From: Streptomyces albireticuli | GTDB lineage: Bacteria; Actinomycetota; Actinomycetes; Streptomycetales; Streptomycetaceae | Direction: 5' to 3' | Length of the DNA stretch: 64,000 bases | Assembly (NCBI RefSeq): GCF_002192455.1 | Contig: NZ_CP021744.1 | Location: forward strand, 2,572,001-2,636,000 | In this document: one piece after another, positions 1 through 8,982 of the stretch | Position numbering within the stretch: the stretch's first letter is position 1 | How the letters are laid out: each line of letters begins with the position of its first letter | The notes under the pieces: generated by a model | Database searches by the model: none | What the model was told of the DNA's origin: nothing | Seen by the model: only the letters and a program-made list of their open reading frames with translations | Position numbers and translations under genes: made by a program

Positions 1-1109
1 AGGTGCAGCACCGTACGGGCGCCGGACATGCCGATGGGGTGGCCGAGCGCGATGGCGCCACCGTTGACGTTCACCTTTTCCGGTGAGACGCCCAGGTCCT
101 TGATTGACTGCACGAGGACGGCGGCGAACGCCTCGTTGATCTCGATGAGGTCGAGGTCGTCGACGGTCAGGCCCGCGCGGTCCAGCGCGTGCTTGATCGC
201 GTTGGACGGCTGGGAGTGCAGGGAGTTGTCGGGACCCGCGACATTGCCGTGGGCGCCGATCTCGGCGATCCACTCAAGGCCCAGCTCCTCGGCCTTGGCC
301 TTGCTCATCACGACCACGGCGGCGGCGCCGTCGGAGATCTGCGAGGAGGTGCCGGCGGTGATCGTGCCGTCCTTGTGGAAGGACGGGCGCAGCTTGCCGA
401 GCACCTCGACGGTGGTGTCGGGGCGAACGCCCTCGTCCTTGCTGAAGACGACCGGCTCGCCCTTGCGCTGCGGGATCTCCACGGGGGTGATCTCGGCCTC
501 GAAGACGCCGTTCTTCTGGGCGGCGGCGGCGCGCTGGTGGGAGCGGGCGCCGATCTCGTCCTGGGCGGCGCGGCCGATGCCGAGGCGGGTGTTGTGGTTC
601 TCCGTCGACGCGCCCATGGCGATGGACTCGAAGGAGTCGGTGAGGCCGTCGTGGTCCATCGAGTCGAGCATCTCGATCGCGCCGTACTTGTAGCCCTCGC
701 GGGACTTGGGCAGCAGGTGCGGGGCGTTGGTCATCGACTCCATGCCGCCGGCGACGACGACGTCGAACTCACCCGCGCGGATGAGCTGGTCGGCGAGGGC
801 GATGGCGTCGAGGCCGGAGAGGCAGACCTTGTTGATGGTCAGGGCCGGCACGCTCATGGGGACGCCGCCCTTGACGGCGGCCTGGCGGGCCGGGATCTGG
901 CCGGCGCCCGCCTGGAGCACCTGACCCATGATCACGTACTGCACCTGGTCGCCGCCGATGCCGGCCCGGTCCAGGGCCGCCTTGATGGCGATGCCGCCGA
1001 GGTCGGCCGCGGAGAAGGTCCGCAGGGACCCGAGGAGCTTGCCCATGGGTGTGCGGGCGCCCGCGACGATCACGGAGGTGTTGCCGGTCGAACCGTTCGT
1101 ACCAGACAT
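1..1109 (-). CDS. Acetyl-CoA C-acetyltransferase (thiolase), C-terminus cut by window edge
   Basis: Cytosolic thiolase that condenses or cleaves acetoacetyl-CoA/acetyl-CoA. About 369 residues are visible from the ATG at 1109. The acyl-accepting Cys lies at residue 96 in [11 protein letters not shown] and the catalytic His at residue 357 in GHPIGMSG. The second catalytic Cys, normally near the C-terminus, lies beyond base 1, so the gene is partial only because of the window edge. A GAAGGGG stretch precedes the start. It diverges from methylmalonyl-CoA epimerase, which suggests shared control of short-chain acyl-CoA flux. The biosynthetic or degradative role cannot be told from sequence. Confidence 0.93.
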   Translation of the reverse strand, partial: MSGTNGSTGNTSVIVAGARTPMGKLLGSLRTFSAADLGGIAIKAALDRAGIGGDQVQYVIMGQVLQAGAGQIPARQAAVKGGVPMSVPALTINKVCLSGLDAIALADQLIRAGEFDVVVAGGMESMTNAPHLLPKSREGYKYGAIEMLDSMDHDGLTDSFESIAMGASTENHNTRLGIGRAAQDEIGARSHQRAAAAQKNGVFEAEITPVEIPQRKGEPVVFSKDEGVRPDTTVEVLGKLRPSFHKDGTITAGTSSQISDGAAAVVVMSKAKAEELGLEWIAEIGAHGNVAGPDNSLHSQPSNAIKHALDRAGLTVDDLDLIEINEAFAAVLVQSIKDLGVSPEKVNVNGGAIALGHPIGMSGARTVLH

Positions 1110-1157
1110 GAGGCGCGGCCCCTTCGAGCGGAGAGGTTAACGAGGGTTTCCGTCAAT

Positions 1158-1171
1158 GTACTGAGCGGTAC
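1158..1171. promoter_or_regulatory. Near-palindrome between divergent acyl-CoA genes, candidate operator
   Basis: GTACTGAGCGGTAC is an imperfect palindrome (TACTG-AG-CGGTA) about midway between the divergent starts of the thiolase and the epimerase. TetR-family regulators of acyl-CoA genes often bind sites of this shape. No regulator is encoded beside it, so the assignment is inference. Confidence 0.35.
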
Positions 1172-1246
1172 GCGCCCGGTCACCGGGCGGCGGGTGTGAT
1201 CGCGCGCACGTTGCGTAACCGCTCGCGCGGGGGGTGCACTGGTTCC

Positions 1247-1687
1247 ATGCTGACGCGCATCGACCACATCGGGATCGCCTGCTTCGACCTCGACCGGACT
1301 GTCGAGTTCTACCGTGCCACCTACGGCTTCGAGGTGTTCCACTCCGAGGTCAACGAGGAGCAGGGCGTGCGTGAGGCCATGCTCAAGATCAATGAGACCT
1401 CGGACGGCGGCGCCTCGTACCTCCAGCTGCTGGAGCCCATCCGGGAGGACTCGGCGGTCGGGAAGTGGCTCGCGAAGAACGGGGAGGGCGTTCACCACAT
1501 CGCGTTCGGTACGCCGGATGTGGACGCCGACGCGGACGCGATCCGTAAGAAGGACGTACGCGTCCTCTATGACGAGCCCCGTAAGGGATCCATGGGGTCC
1601 CGCATCACCTTTCTGCACCCCAAGGACTGCCACGGCGTACTGACCGAACTGGTCACCTCGGCACCCCCCGCCGACCCGGAGCACTGA
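1247..1687 (+). CDS. mce: Methylmalonyl-CoA epimerase
   Basis: Interconverts (2R)- and (2S)-methylmalonyl-CoA, linking propionyl-CoA and succinyl-CoA pools and polyketide extender supply. The 146-residue protein is a single vicinal-oxygen-chelate unit, the usual length for the family. The metal ligands are in place: His7 (DHIGIA), Gln60, His84 (HHIAFG) and Glu134 (VLTELV). ATG 1247 was chosen because the family starts right before RIDHIGIA; an upstream in-frame start at 1196 would add residues of no family similarity. A hairpin follows the stop. Confidence 0.93.
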   Translation: MLTRIDHIGIACFDLDRTVEFYRATYGFEVFHSEVNEEQGVREAMLKINETSDGGASYLQLLEPIREDSAVGKWLAKNGEGVHHIAFGTPDVDADADAIRKKDVRVLYDEPRKGSMGSRITFLHPKDCHGVLTELVTSAPPADPEH

Positions 1688-1697
1688 CCCGCACCTC

Positions 1698-1729
1698 CCC
1701 CGGCCGGTAGAGTGCAGGTCCGGCCGGGG
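1698..1729 (+). terminator. GC-rich hairpin terminator after mce
   Basis: A perfect 10-bp stem, CCCCGGCCGG paired with CCGGCCGGGG around a 12-nt loop, begins 10 nt after the mce stop. There is no U-tract, as is common in Streptomyces. Confidence 0.7.
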
Positions 1730-1864
1730 TCAGGGGTGGGGGCCCGGCCCAGGCTGTACCGATGATCTGACACCATTTCTTCGGAAGGGCGGGCTCCGGG
1801 TTCCACCGGTTACGCGGGACGGGGCCGGCCGCCAACGCGACCAGGGGACGGATGGGACCGCGCA

Positions 1865-4800
1865 GTGCGGGGCAACGACCGCTACGAGGCTGACGACCAC
1901 CTCTCGCAATTCGAAGCCGAGATGGAGCGGCTGAAGAAGGAGCGGGAGAAGGCGGTCCAGCACGCCGACGACCTCGGATATCAGGTCGAGGTGTTGCGCG
2001 CCAAGCTCCACGAGGCGCGCCGCAACCTCGCCCACCGTCCGGCGTACGACACCGCCGACATCGGGTACCAGGCGGAGCAGTTGCTCCGTAATGCCCAGAT
2101 TCAGGCCGAACAGCTGCGCACCGACGCCGAGCGCGAGCTGCGGGAGGCGCGCGCCCAGACGCAGCGTCTGCTCCAGGAGCAGGCGGAGCGTCAGGCGCGG
2201 ATGGAGGCGGAGCTCCACGCGGAGGCCGTCGCCCGCCGCCAGCGGCTGGACGAGGAGCTCAACGAGCGCCGCCAGACCGTCGAGTCGCACGTCAACGAGA
2301 ACGTGGCCTGGGCCGAGCAGCTCAGGGCCCGTACGGAGTCGCAGGCCAGACGGCTGCTGGAGGAGTCCCGGGCGGAGGCCGAGCAGTCGCTCGGCGCGGC
2401 CCGCGCGGAGGCCCAGCGGCTGACGGAGCAGGCCCGCGGCCGGCTCAGCGCCGCCGCCGAGGAGGCCCGTGCCGAGGCCGAGGCGCTGCTGCGGCGCGCC
2501 CGCGCCGACGCGGAGCGGCTGCTGACGGCCGCCTCCGCGCAGGCGCAGGAGGCCACCGACCACGCCGAGCAGCTGCGCACCGTGACCAGCGCGGAGTCCG
2601 ACCAGGCCCGCGCGGCCTCGGCGGAGCTGACGCGTACGGCGGAGGCGCGCGTCCAGGAGGCCGACACGACCCTGCGCGAGGCGCGGGCGGAGGCCGAGAA
2701 GCTCCTCACGGAGGCCAAGGAGTCGGCGGAGCGCCGGCTGTCCTCGGCCGAGTCGGAGAACGAGCAGCGGGCCCGCACGGCCAAGGCGGAGATCGCCCGG
2801 GTGGTCGGCGAGGCCACCAAGGAGGCCGAGGCCCTGCGGGCCGAGGCGGAGCAGCTGCGCGACGACGCGCGGGCGGAGGCGGAGCGGCTGCTGGCCGAGG
2901 CCGCCGAGAAGGCGCGCAGCGCCGCCGCGGAGGACTCCGCGGCGCAGCTCGCCAAGGCCGCCCGGACCGCCGAGGAGGTGCTGACCAAGGCGTCGGAGGA
3001 CGCCCAGGCCACCACGAAGGCCGCCGCCGCGGAGGCGGAGCGGATCCGCCGTGAGGCCGAGGCGGAGGCCGAGCGGCTGCGCGAGCAGGCCGCGGACACC
3101 GCCGAGCAGCTCAAGGGCGAGGCGAAGGACGACACCAAGGAGTACCGCGCCCGGACCGTCGAGCTCCAGGAGGAGGCGCGGCGGCTGCGCGGCGAGGCCG
3201 AGCAGCTGCGGGCCGACGCCGTCGCCGAGGGCGAGCGGCTGCGGAGCGAGGCCCGGCGGGAGGCGCTCCAGCAGATCGAGGAGGCGGCCAGCACCGCCGA
3301 GGAGCTGCTGGCGAAGGCCAAGGCCGACGCCGAGGAGACCCGGTCCGGCGCGAGCGCGGAGAGCGAGCGGGTGCGCGGGGAGGCGGCCGAGCGGGCCGCG
3401 ACCCTGCGCAAGCAGGCCGAGGAGGCCCTGGAGCGGGCCCGTGCCGAGGCCGAGGAGATGGCCGAGGAGGCCGAGGACCACGCCGAGCGCACCCGTACGG
3501 AGGCCGCCGAGGCCGCCAAGCGGCTGCGTGAGGAGGCCGAGCGGGCCGCGGAGGCGCGGCGCGCGGAGGCCGAGGCCGAGCTGACCCGGCTGCACACCGA
3601 GGCCGAGCAGCGGGTGGAGGCCGCCGAGGAGGCGCTGCGCGACGCCCGCGCGGAGGCCGAGCGGCTGCGCCGGGAGGCCGGCGAGGAGACCGAGCGGCAG
3701 CGGTCGGAGGCCGCGGAGCGGGTGCGCGCGCTGCGTGAGCAGGCCGAGTCCGAGGCCGAGGAGCTGCGGGCCGAGGCCGCCGAGGAGGCGGCCGCCGCCC
3801 GTACCGAGGGCGAGTCGGTGGCCGCGCGGCTGCGGGCCGAGGCGAACGCCGAGGCGGAGCGGCTGCGCTCGGAGGCACAGGAGACCGCCGACCGGGTGCG
3901 GGCCGAGGCGAACGCCGCCGCGGAGCGTACGGCCGCCGAGGCGGCCGAGGCGCTGGCCGCCGCGCAGGAGGAGGCCGCCCGGCGCCGCCGGGAGGCCGAG
4001 GAGCTGCTGGGCGACGCCCGGACCGAGGCGCAGGCGGAGCGGGAGGCGGCGCGCGAGCAGAGCGAGGAGCTGCTGGCTTCGGCGCGCAAGCGGGTCGCGG
4101 AGGCGCAGGAGGAGGCGCGGCGCCTGGTCGAGGAGGCCGAGGCGCGGGCCGCCGAGCTGGTGTCCGCCGCCGAGCAGACGGCGCAGCAGGTGCGGGACTC
4201 CGTCGCCGGGCTGCACGAGCAGGCCGAGGAGGAGATCGCCGGGCTGCGCTCGGCCGCGGAGCACAACGCGGAGCGCACGGTCACGGACGCGCAGGTGGAG
4301 GCGGACCGGGTCCGTGCCGACGCCTACGCCGAGCGGGAGCGGGCCGGCGAGGACGCGGCCCGTACCCGGGCGGAGGCCCAGGCGGCGTCCGAGGCGGCCA
4401 AGTCGCTCGCGGAGCGTACGGTCGCGGAGGCGATCGCCGAGGGTCAGCGGCTGGAGGCGGAGGCCGCCCGCACACTGGACGAGGCCCGGGAGGCGGCGGG
4501 TGCCCGCCGTACGGAGGCGGCCGAGCAGGCCGACGAGCTGCTGGCCGAGGCGATGTCCGAGGCCGAGCGGCTGATCACCGAGGCCGAGGCCGCGGTGGAG
4601 AAGGCGCAGCGGGACGCGGCGCGGACGGCCGACGAGGCGCGCGCGGCGGCGGACGCCCGCCGCGCGGAGGCCGCGGAGCAGGCGGACGCCCTGATGGCCG
4701 AGGCCACGGCGGAGGCGGAGCGGCTGGTCGCCGAGGCCGCCAGGACCGTCGACGAGGCCCGCGAGGCCGCCGACGCCCGCCGGGCGAAGGCCGCGGAGCA

Positions 4801-6706
4801 GGCGGACGCCCTGATGGCCGAAGCGACGGCGGAGGCGGAGCGGCTGGTCGCCGAGGCCGCCAGGACCGTCGACGACGCCCGGGAGGCCGCCGAGGCGCAT
4901 CGCGCGGAGGCCGCCGAGGAGGCGGACCGGGTGCGGGCCGAGGCCGCGCGGACGCTGGAGGAGGCCCGCGAGGACGCCGGCACCCTCACGGCGGAGGCGA
5001 CGGCGGAGGCCGAGCGCCTGGTGTCCGTGGCCGAGCGGACGGTGGACGAGGCACGGGAGACCGCGAACGCCCACCGCACCGAGGCGGCCGAGCACGCCGA
5101 CGCGCTGATCGCCAAGGCGACGGCCGAGGCGGAGCGGATGGTGTCCGACGCCTCGGCGAAGGCCCAGCAGATGCGTACGGACGCGTCCGACGCGCTGGCC
5201 TCAGCCGAACAGGACGCGGCGCGGGCGCGGGCCGAGGCCCGCGAGGACGCGAACAAGATGCGGACGGAGGGGCACGCCGAGGCGGAGCGGATCGTCAACA
5301 CCGCGGCCGAGCTGACCTCTTCCGCGCAGGACGACGCGGACAAGATCGTCGACGAGGCGCGGGAGGCGGCGAACGCCCACCGCACCGAGGCGGCCGAGCA
5401 GGCGGACGCCCTGATCGCCGAGGCCACGGCCGAGGCGGAGCGGATGGCGGCCGAGGCCGCGGCTGCGCTGGAGAAGGCCCGGGAGGCCGCCGAGGCCCGC
5501 CGGGCGGAGGCCGCCGAGCAGGCCGAGCGGACCCGGGCCGAGGCGACCGCGCAGGCGGACCGGCTGCGGGCGGACGGGGCCGAGGCCCTGGAGCGCGCGC
5601 AGCGCGAGGCCGAGCGGATGGTGGACGAGGCCCGCGAGGCGTCGAACACCCGTCGTGCGGAGGCGGCGGCGCAGGCGGACAAGCTCGTCGCGGAGGCCAC
5701 GGCCGAGGCGGAGCGGATGGCCGCCGAGGCCGCGGAGGCGCTGAGCTCCGCGCAGGAGAACGCCAACAGCACGCGCGCGGACTCCGCGAAGCTCAAGGCC
5801 GACGCAGTCCTGGAGGCGGAGCGGCTGGTCGCCGAGGCGCGCGCCGAGGGCGACCGCACTGCGGACGAGGCGCGGGAGGCCGCGGCGCAGCGGCTGGCCG
5901 AGGCCGCCGAGAAGGCGGACGCGCTGGTCGCGAAGGCCCAGGAGGAGGCCCTGCGGGCCGCGGCCGCGGCCGAGGAGCAGGCCGACACCATGGTGGGCGC
6001 CGCCCGCCGGGAGGCCGAGCGGATCGTCACGGAGGCCACCGGCGAGGGCAACACGCTGGTGGAGCAGGCCCGTACGGACGCCAACACCCTGCTCGCGGAG
6101 GCGCGCGGGGACGCGACGGCCATAAGGGAGCGCGCGGACGAGCTGCGCACCCGGGTGGACAGCGAGGTCGAGGAGCTGCACGGCCGGGCGCGCCGGGAGG
6201 CCGCCGAGGCCATGCAGTCGGCGGGCGAGCGGTGCGACAAGCTCGTGGCCGCGGCGACCGAACAGCTCGCGGAGGCCGAGGAGAAGGCGAAGACGCTCGT
6301 CTCCGACGCCAGCAACGAGGCGAGCAAGGTCCGCCTCGCCGCGGTGCGCAAGGCGGAGGGCCTGCTCAAGGAGGCGGAGCAGAAGAAGGCCGCCGTGGTG
6401 CGGGAGTCCCAGGCGCTGCTGAAGGAGGCCCAGGACAAGAAGGCGGCGGCTGTACGCGAGGCGGAGCGCCTGCGCACCGAGGGTGCGGAGGAGGCCAAGC
6501 GGCTCGTGGACGAGGGGAAGCGGGAGTTGGAGGTGCTGGTGCGCCGCCGCGAGGACATCAATGCCGAGATTTCCCGTGTCCAGGACGTGTTGGAAGCGTT
6601 GGAATCTTTTGAAGCCCCGGGGGCGGGAAGCGCCAAAGAGGGCGGGGTGAAGGCGGCAGCGGGTGCGGGTGCAACTCGATCGGGTGGTAAGCAGTCCCAG
6701 AAGTAG
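1865..6706 (+). CDS. scy: Scy, long coiled-coil polarity protein
   Basis: Scy is the scaffold that, with FilP and DivIVA, marks hyphal tips and organises apical growth. The 1613 residues are almost wholly Ala/Glu/Arg-rich coiled coil with no membrane segment or enzyme motif. Recurrent AEAERL(R/V) cores occur at hendecad-compatible spacing (for example 66 residues apart near 3655-3855), and a 40-residue repeat occupies the middle. The last 60 residues turn Gly/Ala/Lys-rich after a RREDINAEISRV motif that FilP also carries. The GTG start at 1865 gives the expected short polar N-terminus (RGNDRYEADDHLSQFEAEMERL). S. coelicolor Scy is, as I recall, about 1326 residues, so this homologue is enlarged. 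filP follows in the same direction. Confidence 0.92.
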   Translation: MRGNDRYEADDHLSQFEAEMERLKKEREKAVQHADDLGYQVEVLRAKLHEARRNLAHRPAYDTADIGYQAEQLLRNAQIQAEQLRTDAERELREARAQTQRLLQEQAERQARMEAELHAEAVARRQRLDEELNERRQTVESHVNENVAWAEQLRARTESQARRLLEESRAEAEQSLGAARAEAQRLTEQARGRLSAAAEEARAEAEALLRRARADAERLLTAASAQAQEATDHAEQLRTVTSAESDQARAASAELTRTAEARVQEADTTLREARAEAEKLLTEAKESAERRLSSAESENEQRARTAKAEIARVVGEATKEAEALRAEAEQLRDDARAEAERLLAEAAEKARSAAAEDSAAQLAKAARTAEEVLTKASEDAQATTKAAAAEAERIRREAEAEAERLREQAADTAEQLKGEAKDDTKEYRARTVELQEEARRLRGEAEQLRADAVAEGERLRSEARREALQQIEEAASTAEELLAKAKADAEETRSGASAESERVRGEAAERAATLRKQAEEALERARAEAEEMAEEAEDHAERTRTEAAEAAKRLREEAERAAEARRAEAEAELTRLHTEAEQRVEAAEEALRDARAEAERLRREAGEETERQRSEAAERVRALREQAESEAEELRAEAAEEAAAARTEGESVAARLRAEANAEAERLRSEAQETADRVRAEANAAAERTAAEAAEALAAAQEEAARRRREAEELLGDARTEAQAEREAAREQSEELLASARKRVAEAQEEARRLVEEAEARAAELVSAAEQTAQQVRDSVAGLHEQAEEEIAGLRSAAEHNAERTVTDAQVEADRVRADAYAERERAGEDAARTRAEAQAASEAAKSLAERTVAEAIAEGQRLEAEAARTLDEAREAAGARRTEAAEQADELLAEAMSEAERLITEAEAAVEKAQRDAARTADEARAAADARRAEAAEQADALMAEATAEAERLVAEAARTVDEAREAADARRAKAAEQADALMAEATAEAERLVAEAARTVDDAREAAEAHRAEAAEEADRVRAEAARTLEEAREDAGTLTAEATAEAERLVSVAERTVDEARETANAHRTEAAEHADALIAKATAEAERMVSDASAKAQQMRTDASDALASAEQDAARARAEAREDANKMRTEGHAEAERIVNTAAELTSSAQDDADKIVDEAREAANAHRTEAAEQADALIAEATAEAERMAAEAAAALEKAREAAEARRAEAAEQAERTRAEATAQADRLRADGAEALERAQREAERMVDEAREASNTRRAEAAAQADKLVAEATAEAERMAAEAAEALSSAQENANSTRADSAKLKADAVLEAERLVAEARAEGDRTADEAREAAAQRLAEAAEKADALVAKAQEEALRAAAAAEEQADTMVGAARREAERIVTEATGEGNTLVEQARTDANTLLAEARGDATAIRERADELRTRVDSEVEELHGRARREAAEAMQSAGERCDKLVAAATEQLAEAEEKAKTLVSDASNEASKVRLAAVRKAEGLLKEAEQKKAAVVRESQALLKEAQDKKAAAVREAERLRTEGAEEAKRLVDEGKRELEVLVRRREDINAEISRVQDVLEALESFEAPGAGSAKEGGVKAAAGAGATRSGGKQSQK
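4621..4980 (+). repeat. 120-bp (40-residue) tandem repeats inside scy
   Basis: Three consecutive units of 120 bp encode variants of EAADARRAEAAEQADALMAE followed by ATAEAERLVAEAARTVDEAR. The stretches 4681-4740 and 4801-4860 differ at only about two bases, so the repeat is conserved at DNA level. Related units recur around 5041-5160 and 5381-5460, the latter in the same 120-bp register (720 bp from 4681). Forty residues equal three hendecads plus one heptad. Confidence 0.85.
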
Positions 6707-6820
6707 CCACTCAAACGAGGGGACATTCTCCAGGTTTGCCGACCTTCCACTCGATGCCACGCCGCTCGCACCCCTAGGATTCCCTCTATCACCTCACCGG
6801 TCTCTTATGACAGGAACCCC

Positions 6821-7759
6821 ATGAGTGACACTTCCTCCCCCTTCGGCTTCGAGCTCGTGCGGCGTGGATACGACCGCGGCCAGGTGGACGACCGCATTAC
6901 CAAGCTCGTCGCCGACCGTGACAGCGCACTGGCCCGAATCACCTCTCTGGAAAAGCGCATCGAGGAGCTCCACCTCGAAACGCAGAATGCTCAGGCCCAG
7001 GTCAACGACGCGGAACCGTCCTACGCGGGGCTGGGGGCCCGGGTCGAGAAGATCCTTCGGCTGGCCGAGGAAGAGGCCAAGGATCTGCGTGAGGAGGCCC
7101 GTCGCGCGGCCGAACAGCACCGCGAGCTGGCCGAGTCGGCCGCCCAGCAGGTGCGCAACGACGCCGAGTCGTTCGCCGCCGACCGCAAGGCCAAGGCGGA
7201 GGACGAGGGCGCCCGGATCGTCGAGAAGGCGAAGGGCGACGCCGCGACCCTGCGTGCCGAGGCGCAGAAGGACGCGCAGTCCAAGCGTGAGGAGGCGGAC
7301 GCCCTCTTCGAGGAGACCCGCGCCAAGGCCGCCCAGGCCGCCGCGGACTTCGAGACCAACCTGGCCAAGCGCCGCGAGCAGTCCGAGCGCGACCTGGCGT
7401 CGCGTCAGGCGAAGGCCGAGAAGCGGCTGGCGGAGATCGAGCACCGCGCCGAGCAGCTGCGCCTGGAGGCGGAGAAGCTCCGGACGGACGCCGAGCGCCG
7501 GGCCCGCCAGACGGTGGAGACCGCGCAGCGCCAGGCCGAGGACATCGTGGCCGACGCCAACGCCAAGGCGGACCGCATCCGCAGCGAGTCCGAGCGCGAG
7601 CTGGCGGCGCTCACCAACCGCCGCGACTCCATCAACGCCCAGCTGACCAACGTCCGCGAGATGCTGGCCACGCTGACCGGCGCGGCCGTGGCCGCGGCCG
7701 GTGTCCCCGGTGACGACGAGCCGATCTCCCGCGGCGTCCCGGCCCAGCAGAGCCGCTGA
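6821..7759 (+). CDS. filP: FilP, intermediate-filament-like coiled-coil protein
   Basis: FilP assembles into filaments behind the hyphal tip, works with DivIVA and Scy, and gives mechanical rigidity; it was long misnamed a cellulose-binding protein. The 312 residues start with a DivIVA-like motif, FGFELVRRGYDRGQVDDRI (about 8-26). A continuous coiled coil of Ala/Glu/Arg-rich hendecads follows to about residue 270, then a short flexible tail. RRDSINAQLTNVREML near the coiled-coil end matches the end of Scy (RREDINAEISRVQDVL), which supports common ancestry. The 114-bp gap to scy leaves room for its own promoter; a strong hairpin follows. Confidence 0.94.
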   Translation: MSDTSSPFGFELVRRGYDRGQVDDRITKLVADRDSALARITSLEKRIEELHLETQNAQAQVNDAEPSYAGLGARVEKILRLAEEEAKDLREEARRAAEQHRELAESAAQQVRNDAESFAADRKAKAEDEGARIVEKAKGDAATLRAEAQKDAQSKREEADALFEETRAKAAQAAADFETNLAKRREQSERDLASRQAKAEKRLAEIEHRAEQLRLEAEKLRTDAERRARQTVETAQRQAEDIVADANAKADRIRSESERELAALTNRRDSINAQLTNVREMLATLTGAAVAAAGVPGDDEPISRGVPAQQSR

Positions 7760-7805
7760 CCCGGCGCCCGCGAGGACGAGCGGAGAGCAGCACCCACCCC
7801 CGTAC

Positions 7806-7851
7806 GACGATGCCCCGTGTGCCGCCCGAAGGCGGCGCCCGGGGCATCGTC
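7806..7851 (+). terminator. Two-part hairpin terminator after filP
   Basis: A perfect 12-bp outer stem (GACGATGCCCCG with CGGGGCATCGTC) encloses a second 6-bp stem, GCCGCC-CGAA-GGCGGC. There is no U-run. Confidence 0.8.
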
Positions 7852-7949
7852 GCGTGCCGGGGCGCACGCCGGGGGCGTCCCGGCACGGCGCGGTCCCCGG
7901 CCGCCATCCGGATGGTCCGCCACCGGTGGCGGGCGGCCTGGAGGGCCCT

Positions 7950-7955
7950 TACCGT
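7950..7955 (+). promoter_or_regulatory. Candidate -10 box (TACCGT) for a leaderless ABC transcript
   Basis: TACCGT fits TAnnnT and ends 6 nt before the ATG at 7962, so transcription would start on the start codon. No Shine-Dalgarno sequence lies in between. No good -35 is seen. Confidence 0.45.
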
Positions 7956-7961
7956 GGCTGA

Positions 7962-8978
7962 ATGATCGAGCTCCAGGGTCTGACCAAGCGCTACGGCGAC
8001 AAACTCGCCGTGGACGGCCTCACCTGCACGGTGCGGCCCGGGATCGTCACCGGCTTCCTGGGTCCCAACGGCGCGGGCAAGTCCACGACCATGCGGATGA
8101 TGCTCGATCTCGACAATCCGACGGCCGGCACGGTCCTGATCGACGGCAAGCACTACCGCCAGCTGCGGGATCCGCTGCGGGCCGTGGGCGCCCTGCTGGA
8201 CGCCAAGGCGATGCACGGCGGCCGGAGCGCCTACAACCACCTGCTGTGCCTGGCGCAGAGCAACGGAATCCCACGCTCCAGGGTGCGGGAGGTTCTGGAC
8301 ACGGTCGGCCTGACCTCGGTGGCGAAAAAGCGCTCCAAGGGCTTCTCGCTCGGCATGGGGCAGCGCCTGGGCATCGCGGGCGCCCTGCTGGGCGACCCGC
8401 GCATCCTGATGTTCGACGAGCCGGTCAACGGCCTGGATCCCGAGGGCATCCACTGGATCCGCAATCTGATGAAGAACCTGGCCGCCCAGGGGCGCACGGT
8501 CTTCGTCTCCTCGCACCTGATGAGCGAGATGGCGCTGACCGCCGACCACCTGGTGGTCATCGGCCAGGGCCGGCTGCTCGCGGACACCTCGATGGCCGAC
8601 TTCATCGCGCAGAACTCCCGCTCGTACGTCCGGCTGCGCTCGCCCGACCACGAGCGGCTGCTGGACGCGCTGGCCGGCGCCGGGGTCACCCCGGTGACCA
8701 CCGTGGACGGCACGCTGGAGGTCGACGGCACGGACGCCGCGCGGCTGGGCGAGCTCGCGGCGCGCCATCAGATCGTGCTGCACGAGCTGAGCCCGCAGCA
8801 GGCTTCCCTGGAGGAGGCGTTCATGCAGCTCACCGCCGAGTCGGTGGAGTACCACGCGCACAGCGCGCCGGGCGTGGGACCGGCACCGGAAGCCGGGGGC
8901 CGGGCCGCCGGCCAGGGGCCGGGTGATCCGCCGCCGGGTGCGGGCTGGGGCGCCGGCTGGCGCGGGAAGGGATCCTGA
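7962..8978 (+). CDS. ABC exporter ATP-binding protein, cassette 1
   Basis: Nucleotide-binding subunit that powers the adjacent permease; substrate unknown. The 338 residues carry Walker A GPNGAGKST (34-42), the signature SLGMGQRLG (129-137), Walker B ILMFDEP (148-154) and a switch His in FVSSHLMSE. The domain is of the drug/antibiotic (DrrA/CcmA-like) type. The C-terminal extension after about residue 285 is Gly/Pro-rich and lacks known motifs. Only 4 bp separate it from its permease. It closely resembles the ATPase at 10824, including a 59-bp identical DNA block. Confidence 0.92.
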   Translation: MIELQGLTKRYGDKLAVDGLTCTVRPGIVTGFLGPNGAGKSTTMRMMLDLDNPTAGTVLIDGKHYRQLRDPLRAVGALLDAKAMHGGRSAYNHLLCLAQSNGIPRSRVREVLDTVGLTSVAKKRSKGFSLGMGQRLGIAGALLGDPRILMFDEPVNGLDPEGIHWIRNLMKNLAAQGRTVFVSSHLMSEMALTADHLVVIGQGRLLADTSMADFIAQNSRSYVRLRSPDHERLLDALAGAGVTPVTTVDGTLEVDGTDAARLGELAARHQIVLHELSPQQASLEEAFMQLTAESVEYHAHSAPGVGPAPEAGGRAAGQGPGDPPPGAGWGAGWRGKGS

Positions 8979-8982
8979 GACG

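Noticed and set aside
1730..5095. Long open frame (over 1100 codons) opposite scy
   Set aside because: It is a mirror of the Ala/Glu/Arg-rich coiled coil; its protein is Gly/Leu/Arg-rich low complexity without domains.
4621..5640. Possible CRISPR or satellite array
   Set aside because: The periodic sequence is in frame, codes for coiled coil, and has no unique spacers; no cas gene is present.
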